Below, one piece after another: positions 1-8,264 of a stretch of 64,000 nucleotides of DNA. Within the stretch, counting starts at the first letter, position 1; the number at the start of each line of letters is the position of its first letter. Location: the NCBI GenBank assembly GCA_958452575.1, contig CAUDUM010000006.1, forward strand, positions 124,001 to 188,000, written 5' to 3'. The stretch comes from an uncultured Eggerthellaceae bacterium. GTDB taxonomy: Bacteria > Actinomycetota > Coriobacteriia > Coriobacteriales > Eggerthellaceae. Made by a program: the position numbers and the translations under genes. The notes beneath the pieces are model-generated. The model searched no databases. It had not been told where the DNA came from and was given only the letters and a program-made list of their open reading frames with translations.

Positions 1-817
1 GCGGCATGCCGGCGTTGGGGCGGACGGCGACGGGGCACCGCGACGCGCCCACGAGCTCGCTCACGATCGGCAGAAGCTCGCGCGGCCCCAGCGAGCAGTT
101 GACGCACACGACGTTGGCACCCAGCGCCGAAAGCACGGCCGCCACGACGGCGGGGGGCGTGCCGAACAGCGTGCGACCGTTCTGGGTGTAGGTCATCGAC
201 GCAAGGACGGGAAGATCGCAGGCGGCTTTGGCGGCGAGGAGCGCCGCCTTCGCCTCGCGCAGATCGGTCATGGTCTCGATGGTGATGACATCGGCTCCCG
301 CTTCGGCGAGCGCGCGCGCCTGCTGCAGGAACAGCTCGTAGGCGCGTTCGAACGGCACCTCGCCGTACGGCTCGAGCAGCTTGCCCAAAGGCCCGATGCT
401 GCCGGCGACGTAGCGCGCACCGGACTCCTTCGCGCAGGCGACGGCCGCTGCACACACCTCTTCGACGGAAGCCGCGCCCGCCAACTTGAGCGCGTTGGCG
501 CCGAACGAGTTCGTGGTCACCATCTCGGCACCCGCAGCGATGTACTTCCGGTGCACGAGCGTCACGATTTCGGGATCGGTGATGCTGGCGAGATCGGGGA
601 TCTGGCCGCTTTGCGCGAGACCGTGGGCCTGAAGCTGCGTGCCCATCGCTCCGTCCTGGACAAGCAGATCCAACCCGCGCAGCACGCGCTCCAAATGCTC
701 ATCTTTGATCGCGAGCCCCGCAAGCGGATCGGGCAGCGACGACGAAGACGGATCATGCAGCGCATCCCAAGCGGAATAGCCGGGAGCTTCGAAGGGATGG
801 ACGGAAGCGGCGGGCAT
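1..817 (-). CDS. Homocysteine S-methyltransferase domain protein (MetH-like), 3' end outside window
   Basis: Only the N-terminal ~272 residues are in the window; the frame is open through base 1. After a ~45-residue leader, the protein reads VQDGAMGTQLQ, the signature start of the homocysteine-binding barrel, followed by the TTNSFGANALKL and SIGPLGKLLEPYGE segments and VCVNCSLGP, which carries the first zinc-ligand cysteine of this family. The family transfers a methyl group to homocysteine in methionine synthesis. The start at 817 is chosen because AAGGAG lies 9 bases upstream. Whether this is a full B12-dependent methionine synthase, a fusion to methylenetetrahydrofolate reductase, or a stand-alone methyltransferase depends on the missing C-terminal part. 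Confidence 0.85.
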   Translation of the reverse strand, partial: MPAASVHPFEAPGYSAWDALHDPSSSSLPDPLAGLAIKDEHLERVLRGLDLLVQDGAMGTQLQAHGLAQSGQIPDLASITDPEIVTLVHRKYIAAGAEMVTTNSFGANALKLAGAASVEEVCAAAVACAKESGARYVAGSIGPLGKLLEPYGEVPFERAYELFLQQARALAEAGADVITIETMTDLREAKAALLAAKAACDLPVLASMTYTQNGRTLFGTPPAVVAAVLSALGANVVCVNCSLGPRELLPIVSELVGASRCPVAVRPNAGMP

Positions 818-943
818 GGGGCATCTCTCCTTCGCGGGATCGGGTTTCGCTGCCGCCATTATACGCAAGCGCGGCAGCAAGAGCGCCCGGCGAAGCGGCA
901 ACGGCGAAAGCGACCCGCGACCAGCAGCCTGAAGAAAAGCGAC

Positions 944-2269
944 TTAGAGCGATTCCCGATCGCCGCCGATGCGCGCACGCAGCAGATCACCTTCGCGCAT
1001 GGGGACGGCGGACCTGAAACGATAGCGTGCCATGGAGCGGTTGGCGACGCCCACCGTCTCCGGATGCGGGGAGGGATCGTCCTCAGTCGGATCCGGCAGC
1101 CAGCGCAGGCCCTCGACGCGGATCTTCTCGATGGGGCGATACGGTGCGAGAAGCTCCAACTCGTCGCCCTCGCAGAAGCGGTTGTGGCACTGCGCCTCGA
1201 CGATCCAGAACGAGCCTTTGCATTCCCGTCCGGCGGCGACACACCCCTCCGCGGGTTCGGCGGCAGCGCCATCCTCGCCCGCCGGCCTGCATGCCGTCAC
1301 GGTGGCCACATGCAGGCATTCCTTCACGTAGCCGTCGCGCTCGGGGGTCTGGTTGGGCTGGCCGTAGTAGAAGCCCGTTCCGTAAGGGCGATGCGAGATC
1401 GCCAGCAGATCGTCCATCACGGATGCGGGGTCGGCGCCGTCGAGCACCGCGCGGTAGGCATGCACGACCGTCGCCACGTAGAACGCCTTCTTGTTGCGGC
1501 CCTCCAGCTTGATGGAGTCGACGCCCGCCGCCGCCAGGTCGCCCAGGTGGTCGATCATGCAGAGATCCTGCGCGTTGAGCACGAACGAGCCGCGCGCGTC
1601 CTCCTCGATGGGGAAATACTCGCCCGGGCGCTTCTCCTCCACCAGCGCATAGCTCCAGCGGCACGACTGCGAGCAGTGGCCCTTGTTGCCCGAGCGGCCC
1701 GTCATCGCCGCAGAGAGAAGGCAGCGCCCCGACACGGCGACGCACATCGCGCCGTGCGCGAACGCCTCGATCTCCAGCCCGCGCGGCGCATCGGCGCGCA
1801 AACGCGCGATCTCCTCGATGCTCATCTCACGCGCGCACACCACACGCGAGGCACCCATCTCGTACCAGCGCCGGGCGGCAGCCGCGTTGGCGACGCTCGC
1901 CTGGGTGCTCACATGCAGGGCGACGTCCGGCGCATGATGCTGCGCGAGCGAGAACGCGCCGAGATCGCTCACGATGAACGCGTCGACGCCCGCCGCGGCG
2001 AGCGCTTCGAGATACGCCGGCAGCGCCGCGATGTCGTCGGCGTCCATGAGCGTGTTGAGCGCCACGTGCACCGCCGCGCCCGCCGCATGGGCGGTGCGCA
2101 CCGCATCGGGGATGTCGGCGAGCGCGAAGTTCTCCGCACGCTGGCGCATGCCGAACCGGTCGCACGCCAGATACACCGCATCCGCGCCGAAGCGCAGCGC
2201 CGCCTCGAGCTGCGAGCGGCCTCCGGCGGGCGCCAGAAGCTCCATGGTATGCTGGGGTTTGGAATCCAT
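944..2269 (-). CDS. U32 family peptidase-like protein (RlhA/TrhP type)
   Basis: About 441 residues. It opens with MELLAPAGGRSQLEAALRFG, the typical TIM-barrel start of the U32 family, and has HVSTQASVANAAAARRW, AREMSIEEIARLRAD and the cysteine-rich block GRCLLSAAMTGRSGNKGHC...SCRW that binds an iron-sulfur cluster in these proteins. Despite the name, characterised bacterial members hydroxylate tRNA wobble uridine (TrhP) or 23S rRNA cytidine (RlhA), using prephenate-dependent chemistry; which target applies here cannot be told from sequence. The start is uncertain: the frame extends 25 codons upstream, and none of the candidate ATGs (2344, 2269, 2245) has a convincing Shine-Dalgarno. Position 2269 gives a length like the TrhP subgroup. 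It lies 126 bases upstream of the methyltransferase gene. Confidence 0.85.
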   Translation of the reverse strand: MDSKPQHTMELLAPAGGRSQLEAALRFGADAVYLACDRFGMRQRAENFALADIPDAVRTAHAAGAAVHVALNTLMDADDIAALPAYLEALAAAGVDAFIVSDLGAFSLAQHHAPDVALHVSTQASVANAAAARRWYEMGASRVVCAREMSIEEIARLRADAPRGLEIEAFAHGAMCVAVSGRCLLSAAMTGRSGNKGHCSQSCRWSYALVEEKRPGEYFPIEEDARGSFVLNAQDLCMIDHLGDLAAAGVDSIKLEGRNKKAFYVATVVHAYRAVLDGADPASVMDDLLAISHRPYGTGFYYGQPNQTPERDGYVKECLHVATVTACRPAGEDGAAAEPAEGCVAAGRECKGSFWIVEAQCHNRFCEGDELELLAPYRPIEKIRVEGLRWLPDPTEDDPSPHPETVGVANRSMARYRFRSAVPMREGDLLRARIGGDRESL

Positions 2270-2386
2270 GCCGGGTATCGTAGCACAGCCGCGACGGCGC
2301 GCTGCGGCGAACCTCGCCCGTTCAGAAAACAGCGAGAAGCTCATCGATCGCCAGCCAAGTCGCGTCCCGATCCGAAAAACAACAAA

Positions 2387-2433
2387 CCCGGAAAGGCGCC
2401 GCGTTAGGGGAGGTAGCGGTTTGCCTTTCCGGG
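2387..2433 (-). terminator. Rho-independent terminator of the acyl-CoA ligase operon
   Basis: Perfect 11-bp inverted repeat CCCGGAAAGGC / GCCTTTCCGGG. On the minus strand the second arm is followed by TTTGTTGTTTTT. It starts 24 bases after the ligase stop codon and closes the leftward catabolic operon. Confidence 0.85.
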
Positions 2434-2456
2434 AATGTCAGCAAAAGAGCAGGCGC

Positions 2457-4028
2457 CTATCGGGACGCGGAGGGAGGGCACGGACTGCCGTACGCCTCGA
2501 TCTCGCCCGACGCGATGCCCTCGCGGACGCGCCGACGCAGCTTGTTGCGGTCGATCTTGCCGCTGTCGAGCAGAGGCAGCGCCTCCACGGCGATGATGGT
2601 GTCGGGGATCTTGAACTTCTCAAGATGATCCCTGCCCCACTCGCGCAGCCTGAGCGGATCGATACCGTGCCCCTCCCCGGGAACCACGGCAAGGCACGTG
2701 CGCTCTCCCAGCTCGCGGTCGGGATAGCTGACCAGGCAGCATTCGGCCACCTCGGGCGCTTCGGTGTAGCATGCTTCGATCTGCGCGGGGAAGATGTTGA
2801 TGCCGCCGCGGATGATCATCTCCTTGATGCGGCCCGTGACCGAGAGCAGCCCATCCTCGCCGATGGAACCGACATCCCCGGTGTGGAACCATCCGTCCTC
2901 GTCCAGGCACGGATCAAGCGAGCCATCCTCGCGCTCCACGCCGAGCATATGGGCCGGCGTCTTGACCAATATCTCGCCGTTGTCCTCGGCGATGCGCAGC
3001 TCCACGCCCTTGATCGCCGCCCCTGCCGTGGTCGCACGGCGCTCCACCGGCGTGTCATAGGGGGTCAACGTGAGCGTGGCCGCGGTCTCCGACATGCCGT
3101 ACGACGGCAGGATGCGGCATCCCCAGCGACGCTCGAACTCCTCGATCACCATGGGAGGATAGCCGGCGCCGGCCACCAGGCCGACGCGCAGCGAGCTCAG
3201 ATCGCATTGGGCGCGCTCCGCAAGGTCGAGCTCGCGGATGAACATGGTGGGCACGCCCAGATGGATCGTCGCCTTGGTCTTCTCGATGAGCTTGAGGGCG
3301 TTGTCCGGACTGTATTTGGGCGAACTGACGGAAGTGGCGCCGGCGAGCAGCGTGCCGTACAGGCCGACGATGCCGAACACATGGTAGACCGGCACCGGCA
3401 GATACACCGGCACGCCGGGGCCCATGTCCAGCGACGCGCCGAACTGCAGTCCGTTGTAGGCGAACGAGGATGCCTTGTTGACGATGGTCTTGGGCTTGCC
3501 GGTGCTTCCCGACGAGAGGATCGCGATCTCCGCATCGGGCTCGGCCGTCCAGAAGCAGTCGGCGAAGCGCGGGCTGCCCGCATCCATCTTGTCCTCCACC
3601 TGCTCGACACCGTCGACCATGTGCCCGATGGCCAAGATGCGCGCCTGCGGCGCGACCTCGTGGGCGATGGCGCACTGCTGCGGGCGCGTGAGGATGGCGG
3701 CGGCAGGCCGCGCCGAGATCAGATGCTCCCTGAACAGCGACAACGTCATGTCGGGAGAGAACAGCACCAAGCGCGCGCCCGTGGCGGTGACCGCGACGAT
3801 GGTGAGCGGCATCTCCATGCAGTTGAGCGCCGAGACGACGACGGTGGAGCCGGGCCCCACGCCGCACTCCTCGCGCAGATATGCCGCGAAGGCCCCGACG
3901 CGCGCCGCGCCTTCCGCATACGTCATGCTGCGCGCGAGCCCGACGAGCATCGGCATGTCGGGTTGCTTTGATGCCCAGGAGCGCACGGATTCGGCGATCG
4001 TGGGAAGGTCCATGCCGATCGGCGGCAT
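2457..4028 (-). CDS. AMP-dependent acyl-CoA synthetase (ANL superfamily)
   Basis: 523 residues with all main adenylate-forming motifs: P-loop SSGSTGKPK at ~172-180, YGMSETA at ~310, GWFHTGDVG at ~379, GRIKEMIIRGGINIFP at ~399-414 and the C-terminal catalytic lysine in LLDSGKIDR (K491). Such enzymes activate a carboxylic acid with ATP to an acyl-AMP, then form the CoA thioester. The substrate is unknown. It is the last gene of a leftward cluster with a class III CoA-transferase and two dehydratase-like subunits, so it probably primes or recovers the same acyl group as its CoA thioester. ATG 4028 is preferred over the in-frame GTG at 4037 because AGGAGG lies 8 bases before it and would overlap the GTG. 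Confidence 0.9.
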   Translation of the reverse strand: MPPIGMDLPTIAESVRSWASKQPDMPMLVGLARSMTYAEGAARVGAFAAYLREECGVGPGSTVVVSALNCMEMPLTIVAVTATGARLVLFSPDMTLSLFREHLISARPAAAILTRPQQCAIAHEVAPQARILAIGHMVDGVEQVEDKMDAGSPRFADCFWTAEPDAEIAILSSGSTGKPKTIVNKASSFAYNGLQFGASLDMGPGVPVYLPVPVYHVFGIVGLYGTLLAGATSVSSPKYSPDNALKLIEKTKATIHLGVPTMFIRELDLAERAQCDLSSLRVGLVAGAGYPPMVIEEFERRWGCRILPSYGMSETAATLTLTPYDTPVERRATTAGAAIKGVELRIAEDNGEILVKTPAHMLGVEREDGSLDPCLDEDGWFHTGDVGSIGEDGLLSVTGRIKEMIIRGGINIFPAQIEACYTEAPEVAECCLVSYPDRELGERTCLAVVPGEGHGIDPLRLREWGRDHLEKFKIPDTIIAVEALPLLDSGKIDRNKLRRRVREGIASGEIEAYGSPCPPSASR

Positions 4029-4146
4029 AGCAAGCACCTCCTAAAGAGCGGTCGTGTCATCGCCGCGTCCGGCAAGACGATCTGGTAAGCGGGATAGGAA
4101 GACAGGCAGCGGGCAGAGCCGGATGAAACCGCGCTCCGAGCGCCCG

Positions 4147-4209
4147 ATGCGCCGTCGAGAGCCGAATGCAAGAAGGAGGTTAACGGCAATCGGCTCTCGA
4201 CGGGGCATC
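4147..4209. repeat. 20-bp inverted repeat in the ligase/CoA-transferase gap
   Basis: Arms at 4147-4166 and 4190-4209 match at 19 of 20 positions (core CGTCGAGAGCCGA / TCGGCTCTCGACG), with a 23-base loop. It sits between the terminator-like hairpin after the CoA-transferase and the ligase start. Possible transcript-stabilising or processing structure. Confidence 0.6.
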
Positions 4210-4232
4210 ACGTGCGAAACCGTCGAACAGAG

Positions 4233-4264
4233 TGCCGGGAGGCGTGGGGGGACGCCTCCCGGCA
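4233..4264 (-). terminator. Strong intercistronic hairpin after the CoA-transferase
   Basis: Perfect 13-bp stem TGCCGGGAGGCGT / ACGCCTCCCGGCA with a six-G loop, starting 17 bases after the CoA-transferase stop. No clear U-run follows on the minus strand, so it may act as a partial terminator or as an RNA-stability element. Confidence 0.6.
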
Positions 4265-4281
4265 TGGTTCGCAGAGGGAGG

Positions 4282-5499
4282 TTAGATGACCTTTTTCTCC
4301 TTGAGCTCGGCGATCTCAGCCTCGGACAGACCCAGCAGGCCGCCGTAGATCTCGTCGTTGTTGCCGCCCAGAACCGGCGAGCACTCGTAATCGACATGGT
4401 TCTCGGACATATGAGCCGCGAAACCGGGCACCTTCAGCTTGCCGCGATCGGGATGCTCCACCTCGACGACCACCTGGCGCTTGGGATCCATGTACTGAGG
4501 ATCGGAAGCGAAGTCCGCGATGTCGAGCAGGGCGCCAGCGGGAACGCCGGCCTTCGCCAGGATGGCCATGGCCTCCTGCTTGGTGTGCTGACCGGTCCAA
4601 GAAGAGATGACCTCGTTGAGGGCGTCCTTGTTCTCGAAGCGAGAATGCGGAGTGGCCATGCGCGGATCCTCGAGCAGTTCCTCGTGGCCGATGGCCTTGC
4701 AGAAGCGCTCCCAGTCGGGCGAACCCGGACGACGGGACGTGTAGATGTGCACGTAGTCGTTGGGGCCGAACGGCTTGCAGGGATAGGTGTCGGACGGAGC
4801 GACGTCCTCAAGCGGCATGCCGTTGCCGACGCGGCGCGGCGGCTTTCCGGTGTTGTAGTAGGGCTCCCAGCCGGAACGGCCGAGGCCGATCATGAAGTCC
4901 TGCATGTCGCACTCGATCTTCTGGCCGATGCCCTCCTTCTCGCGCTGCAGCACAGCGCCGGTGATGGCCAGGGCGCACAGGATGCCGGTGCCGGAGTCGG
5001 CAACGGACACGCCGGACTTGATGGGCTGGTCCGGAAGGCCGGTGGCGGCCACGAAGCCGCCGGTATGGGTGGCGATGGGGTCGAACGCCGGGTAGTCGGC
5101 GTAGGGGCCATCGGAGTAGAAGCCCTTGATGGAGGCGTAGATGATCTTTGGGTTGACCTTCTTGCACTCCTCGTAGGACAGACCCAGACGCTCCATGGCG
5201 CCAGGGCCCATGTTCTCGGCGATGACGTCGCACTTGGCGAGCAGCTTCTTCATGAGCTCGATGCCCTCGGGGGTCTTCATGTTGCAGGTCAGACCCTTCT
5301 TGTTCATGTTCATGATGATGAAGCCGTAGCTGTCGTGCTCCGGGTCATAGCCGGCGAAACGGCCGAGCTCGCCCTTGACGGGGCGCTCCACCTTCAGCAC
5401 CTCGGCGCCCAGCCAAGCCAGCGTCTCAGTGCACACCGTGCCGGACTCGAACTGCGTGAGGTCCAGAACCCTAATGCCGGTCAGAGGTCCTTTGCCCAT
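4282..5499 (-). CDS. Class III (CaiB/BaiF family) CoA-transferase
   Basis: 405 residues, the usual family length. It begins GPLTGIRVLDLTQFESG, contains LGAEVLKVERP, and has the SVADSGTGI segment whose Asp (D168) matches the catalytic aspartate of formyl-CoA and carnitine CoA-transferases. Family III enzymes move CoA between carboxylic acids through mixed anhydrides. Relatives include CaiB, FldA and HadA, which supply CoA esters to 2-hydroxyacyl-CoA dehydratases, and the two genes just upstream encode dehydratase-like subunits. The inferred role is making the acyl-CoA substrate by exchange with the product. The start has AAGGAGG 8 bases upstream. Substrate unknown. Confidence 0.92.
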   Translation of the reverse strand: MGKGPLTGIRVLDLTQFESGTVCTETLAWLGAEVLKVERPVKGELGRFAGYDPEHDSYGFIIMNMNKKGLTCNMKTPEGIELMKKLLAKCDVIAENMGPGAMERLGLSYEECKKVNPKIIYASIKGFYSDGPYADYPAFDPIATHTGGFVAATGLPDQPIKSGVSVADSGTGILCALAITGAVLQREKEGIGQKIECDMQDFMIGLGRSGWEPYYNTGKPPRRVGNGMPLEDVAPSDTYPCKPFGPNDYVHIYTSRRPGSPDWERFCKAIGHEELLEDPRMATPHSRFENKDALNEVISSWTGQHTKQEAMAILAKAGVPAGALLDIADFASDPQYMDPKRQVVVEVEHPDRGKLKVPGFAAHMSENHVDYECSPVLGGNNDEIYGGLLGLSEAEIAELKEKKVI

Positions 5500-5526
5500 G
5501 ATTGTTCCTCCTTGTCGGATTAACCT

Positions 5527-5584
5527 GCCGCACGGTCATTTTCGCCGTGCGGCTTGCCGGCGGGATGCGGTTTGCGCATCCCGC
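5527..5584 (-). other. Tandem intercistronic hairpins
   Basis: Two perfect stems back to back: GCCGCACGG / CCGTGCGGC (5527-5553) and GCGGGATGCG / CGCATCCCGC (5560-5584), filling the 105-base gap between dehydratase subunit and CoA-transferase genes. Neither has a clean U-run. Likely to modulate read-through or message stability within the operon. Confidence 0.65.
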
Positions 5585-5604
5585 TCAGTACCAATGAAAG
5601 CGAA

Positions 5605-6957
5605 CTACTTGTCGGAGTTCGGGATGACCTTGGTCTCGATGAATTCCTCCACCATGGCCATCATGTTGTCGCGCGAAAGCTTGCGCGGGTCCACCGGGTC
5701 GGCGACGAAGCGCAGCACCGGGATGCCGGCGTCCTCGAGCGCCTTGGCGATGAAGTAGGAGCCCTCGATGTTCTGCATGCAGCTGTCGGGCACCATGTAC
5801 ACGACGCCGTCGATGCCGTTGGTCTTGGCCTCCTTGACGAACCACTGGGCGTTCCAGGGCGGCATGTGCAGCACGTCCTGCATCGGCAGCTCGCGGGCCG
5901 CCAGGCAGCGCAGCGGATCCTCTTCCACGTGGTAGCGGATGTAGGTGTCGGCGCCCATGGCCAGGTACATCGACCACACGAAGGCGGCGCCGTACTTCTT
6001 CTCGAAGGTCTGGTAGAACTCGAAGTCGTGCCACAGGCCGCGGCCGATCCACATCAGGCGGTACTTCTCGTTGGGCACCGCGTAGTCGTGGGCGTCGGCG
6101 AGCGCCTTGACCTCTTCGTAGAGGCTCTTGGCGTGATCCACGGCCCACTGGGTGCCGCGCTGCCACTGGGCCTGCATGACCGCGTTGATGGTGTCGACGA
6201 CGGTGACAGGCGCCGGACGCGAGACGGCGATGAGGTCGCGGGTCTTGCGATACCACTCCTCCTGCTGGTTGATCAGATGCATGACCTCGATAAACTTCTG
6301 CTTATCGAACATATGCCCCGTCTCTTCCTCAAGGAAGCGGATGAGCTCCTGGAAGTCGTGCACGAACTCGTCCAGACGGTCGGAGTCGAGCAGGTCCTCC
6401 CAGTAGTAGGGGGCCAGATCCCACCACTTGTCCGGCGTCTTGCGGGTCTGCGTGACGTCGATGACGTAGAGCTTGGCGCCCCAGTTCTTGCTGAACAGCT
6501 CGAAGATCTTGTTCTGACAGTCGCAGCACAGACGCGTGATGGCGACCGTCGGCTTGGGCAGGCCGCCCCACGGTCCCAGAGGCTTGCCCTCCTCGTCCAC
6601 GGCGTGATCGTCGGGATCGAGGCTTTCGGCCAGGGGCGTGGCGCAGTAGGTGCACAGGTCGTCGCGGTAGCCGGCCTCGCGCAGCAGGCCGAAGTACTTC
6701 TTGCCCATGCGCTTGGCGGAGCAGATGGCGCTCCACCACTGGTTGACCACGAACGGGATGTCCATGGCGCGCAAGATCTCGATCGGGACGTCGGCGTTGA
6801 TGTAGGCGAACGGCAGGTTCTCCGTCTCCACGCGGTGCTTCAGATCCTGGAACCACTGCTTCTGGTAGGCGCTGGCGGCGGCGGTGGCCTTCAGGCGCTT
6901 GACCGCCTTGCTCTTGCTCTTGCCCGCTTCGGGCGCTTTGTTCTGAGTCTCGGCCAT
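5605..6957 (-). CDS. 2-hydroxyacyl-CoA dehydratase / benzoyl-CoA reductase-like subunit A
   Basis: 450 residues of the HgdB/BcrB/BcrC superfamily, which binds a [4Fe-4S] cluster through cysteines and carries out radical dehydration or ring reduction of acyl-CoA esters. Visible features are WWSAICSAKRMGKKYF, then DDLCTYCATPL (C102, C105), where the family has its first cluster cysteine, LCCDCQNK (C144, C145, C147) and a late DSCMQNIEGSYF. The DLCTY context is closer to BcrB/BzdO-type subunits than to HgdA. A charged, Lys-rich 25-residue N-terminus precedes the domain. Its ATG shares one base with the stop of the next subunit gene (TAATG), so the two are translationally coupled and probably form a heterodimer. 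The acyl-CoA substrate is unknown, and no activator ATPase is encoded nearby. Confidence 0.88.
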   Translation of the reverse strand: MAETQNKAPEAGKSKSKAVKRLKATAAASAYQKQWFQDLKHRVETENLPFAYINADVPIEILRAMDIPFVVNQWWSAICSAKRMGKKYFGLLREAGYRDDLCTYCATPLAESLDPDDHAVDEEGKPLGPWGGLPKPTVAITRLCCDCQNKIFELFSKNWGAKLYVIDVTQTRKTPDKWWDLAPYYWEDLLDSDRLDEFVHDFQELIRFLEEETGHMFDKQKFIEVMHLINQQEEWYRKTRDLIAVSRPAPVTVVDTINAVMQAQWQRGTQWAVDHAKSLYEEVKALADAHDYAVPNEKYRLMWIGRGLWHDFEFYQTFEKKYGAAFVWSMYLAMGADTYIRYHVEEDPLRCLAARELPMQDVLHMPPWNAQWFVKEAKTNGIDGVVYMVPDSCMQNIEGSYFIAKALEDAGIPVLRFVADPVDPRKLSRDNMMAMVEEFIETKVIPNSDK

Positions 6958-8126
6958 TATGCCCTCTCCCCCTTCAGTTCCTCAGCGAACGCGGCCAGCT
7001 TCTCAGGCAGGTCCTCGTTCTTGGAGACAGGCCACTGCATGCGGAAGAACGCGGCCGTCTTGACGCCCTTGGCCTCAAGCGACTTGCGCTGCTCGGGGTA
7101 ATCCCACGAGGCGGAGACGTCGCGGTCGTGCATGTAGAACACCACGCCGTCGGCATTGGTGGCCGCAGCGTCGGCGTCCAGGGTCGCCACGCGGTCGGCG
7201 ACCAGCGTGCGGTTGGTGCGCGCGGGAGCCAGCATGTAGCGGTTGACGACGGCCAGCATCGGATCGATGTCCGTGCGGCAGTCGGCGGAGAAGTAGCGGT
7301 CGCCCCAGTCGTGGTCCTCGCCCACGACCACGCAGCCGGTGGCCTCGATGGCCTCGTAGAGGTCGGTCGAGTCCTGCGGCGTGCCGGTCATGAACACACG
7401 CGGGCCGTCCAGCTCGGGCCAGCTCTGCGCATCCTGCGCCACCTGGCGGACCAGCTTGGCGTGCTCGGCGCGATCCATGAAGAAGCCCGCACCGGTGATG
7501 ACCAAAGCCTCGGTGCCGGTGACACGCGGCTTGTCGGCGCGGCGAAGCGCCTGGACCTCGCGCAGAGCGGCGTGCTGGTCGTTGCACACCTCGAAGGCAG
7601 CCTCGAGCTCCTCGTCGGTGATCAGGCGGCCGGTCCACTTCTCGACAGCGTCCTTGAAGCGGGCGACGACCTTCTCGTTCTCCTCCTGGTACATGCGGCG
7701 GCGCACCCACAGCCAGTCGATCCACTCGACGGGCGGCACGCGCAGCTGACGCTCGGAGCGGCGGATCTCACGCAAGTACAGCCACATGCGCAGCTCGAAG
7801 TCGCTGGTGTGCGAGACGGCCAGATGGTCGCAGAACACATCGTAGGTGCCGTCCACGATCTTCTCGAACGTGGTGAAGATGGAGGGCTCATAGGCCTGCT
7901 CCAGATAGATGTTCGCGTAGTTCAGCTCCTTGCCGGGATCCGAAGCCACGCGGATGGGGAGCATGCCGGCGGCGATGATGATCTCGTCGGGCACGTCGGT
8001 GCCCAGCTCGGCGACCACCTTTCCGCCTTGCTCCTTCCAAGCGAGCGCCGCCTTGTCGCGGTTGGTGTACGCATCGTACAGCGCCGCGAACGCCTTGCTC
8101 TGCTTGGCGCAATCTCGAATTGCCAT
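6957..8126 (-). CDS. 2-hydroxyacyl-CoA dehydratase / benzoyl-CoA reductase-like subunit B
   Basis: 389 residues, the second superfamily subunit. DEIIIAAGMLPIRV near residue 48 and YDVFCDHLAVSHTSDF (C99) correspond to the fold entry and first cluster cysteine in HgdB/BcrC relatives. C99 is followed by His-rich sequence instead of the more usual cysteine context. ITGAGFFMDRAEH and a C-terminal YMHDRDVSASWDYPEQRKSL segment follow the family order. It is coupled to subunit A by a TAATG overlap. Upstream is a transporter gene, downstream a CoA-transferase, which fits import of a carboxylate, CoA activation and reductive or dehydrative chemistry. GGGGAG precedes the ATG by 8 bases. Confidence 0.87.
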   Translation of the reverse strand: MAIRDCAKQSKAFAALYDAYTNRDKAALAWKEQGGKVVAELGTDVPDEIIIAAGMLPIRVASDPGKELNYANIYLEQAYEPSIFTTFEKIVDGTYDVFCDHLAVSHTSDFELRMWLYLREIRRSERQLRVPPVEWIDWLWVRRRMYQEENEKVVARFKDAVEKWTGRLITDEELEAAFEVCNDQHAALREVQALRRADKPRVTGTEALVITGAGFFMDRAEHAKLVRQVAQDAQSWPELDGPRVFMTGTPQDSTDLYEAIEATGCVVVGEDHDWGDRYFSADCRTDIDPMLAVVNRYMLAPARTNRTLVADRVATLDADAAATNADGVVFYMHDRDVSASWDYPEQRKSLEAKGVKTAAFFRMQWPVSKNEDLPEKLAAFAEELKGERA

Positions 8127-8182
8127 TGAGAATTCTCCCCTCTATTGAACGTTATGCTCGAAACGAGCACGGGGTGTATTCC

Positions 8183-8243
8183 GGGGAGGCGCCGCTCTTG
8201 CGGGCGGAGCCTCCCCACCCAGGCGTCTCTCAGGACGTCTGGG
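8183..8243 (-). other. Two hairpins between transporter and dehydratase genes
   Basis: Stem GGGGAGGC / GCCTCCCC (8183-8216), immediately followed by CCCAGGCGTC / GACGTCTGGG (8218-8243, 9 of 10 paired). They lie in the 138-base gap after the transporter stop. No U-run, so read-through with differential expression is likely. Confidence 0.6.
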
Positions 8244-8264
8244 GCAGTGCCTTCAAGCTACTTC

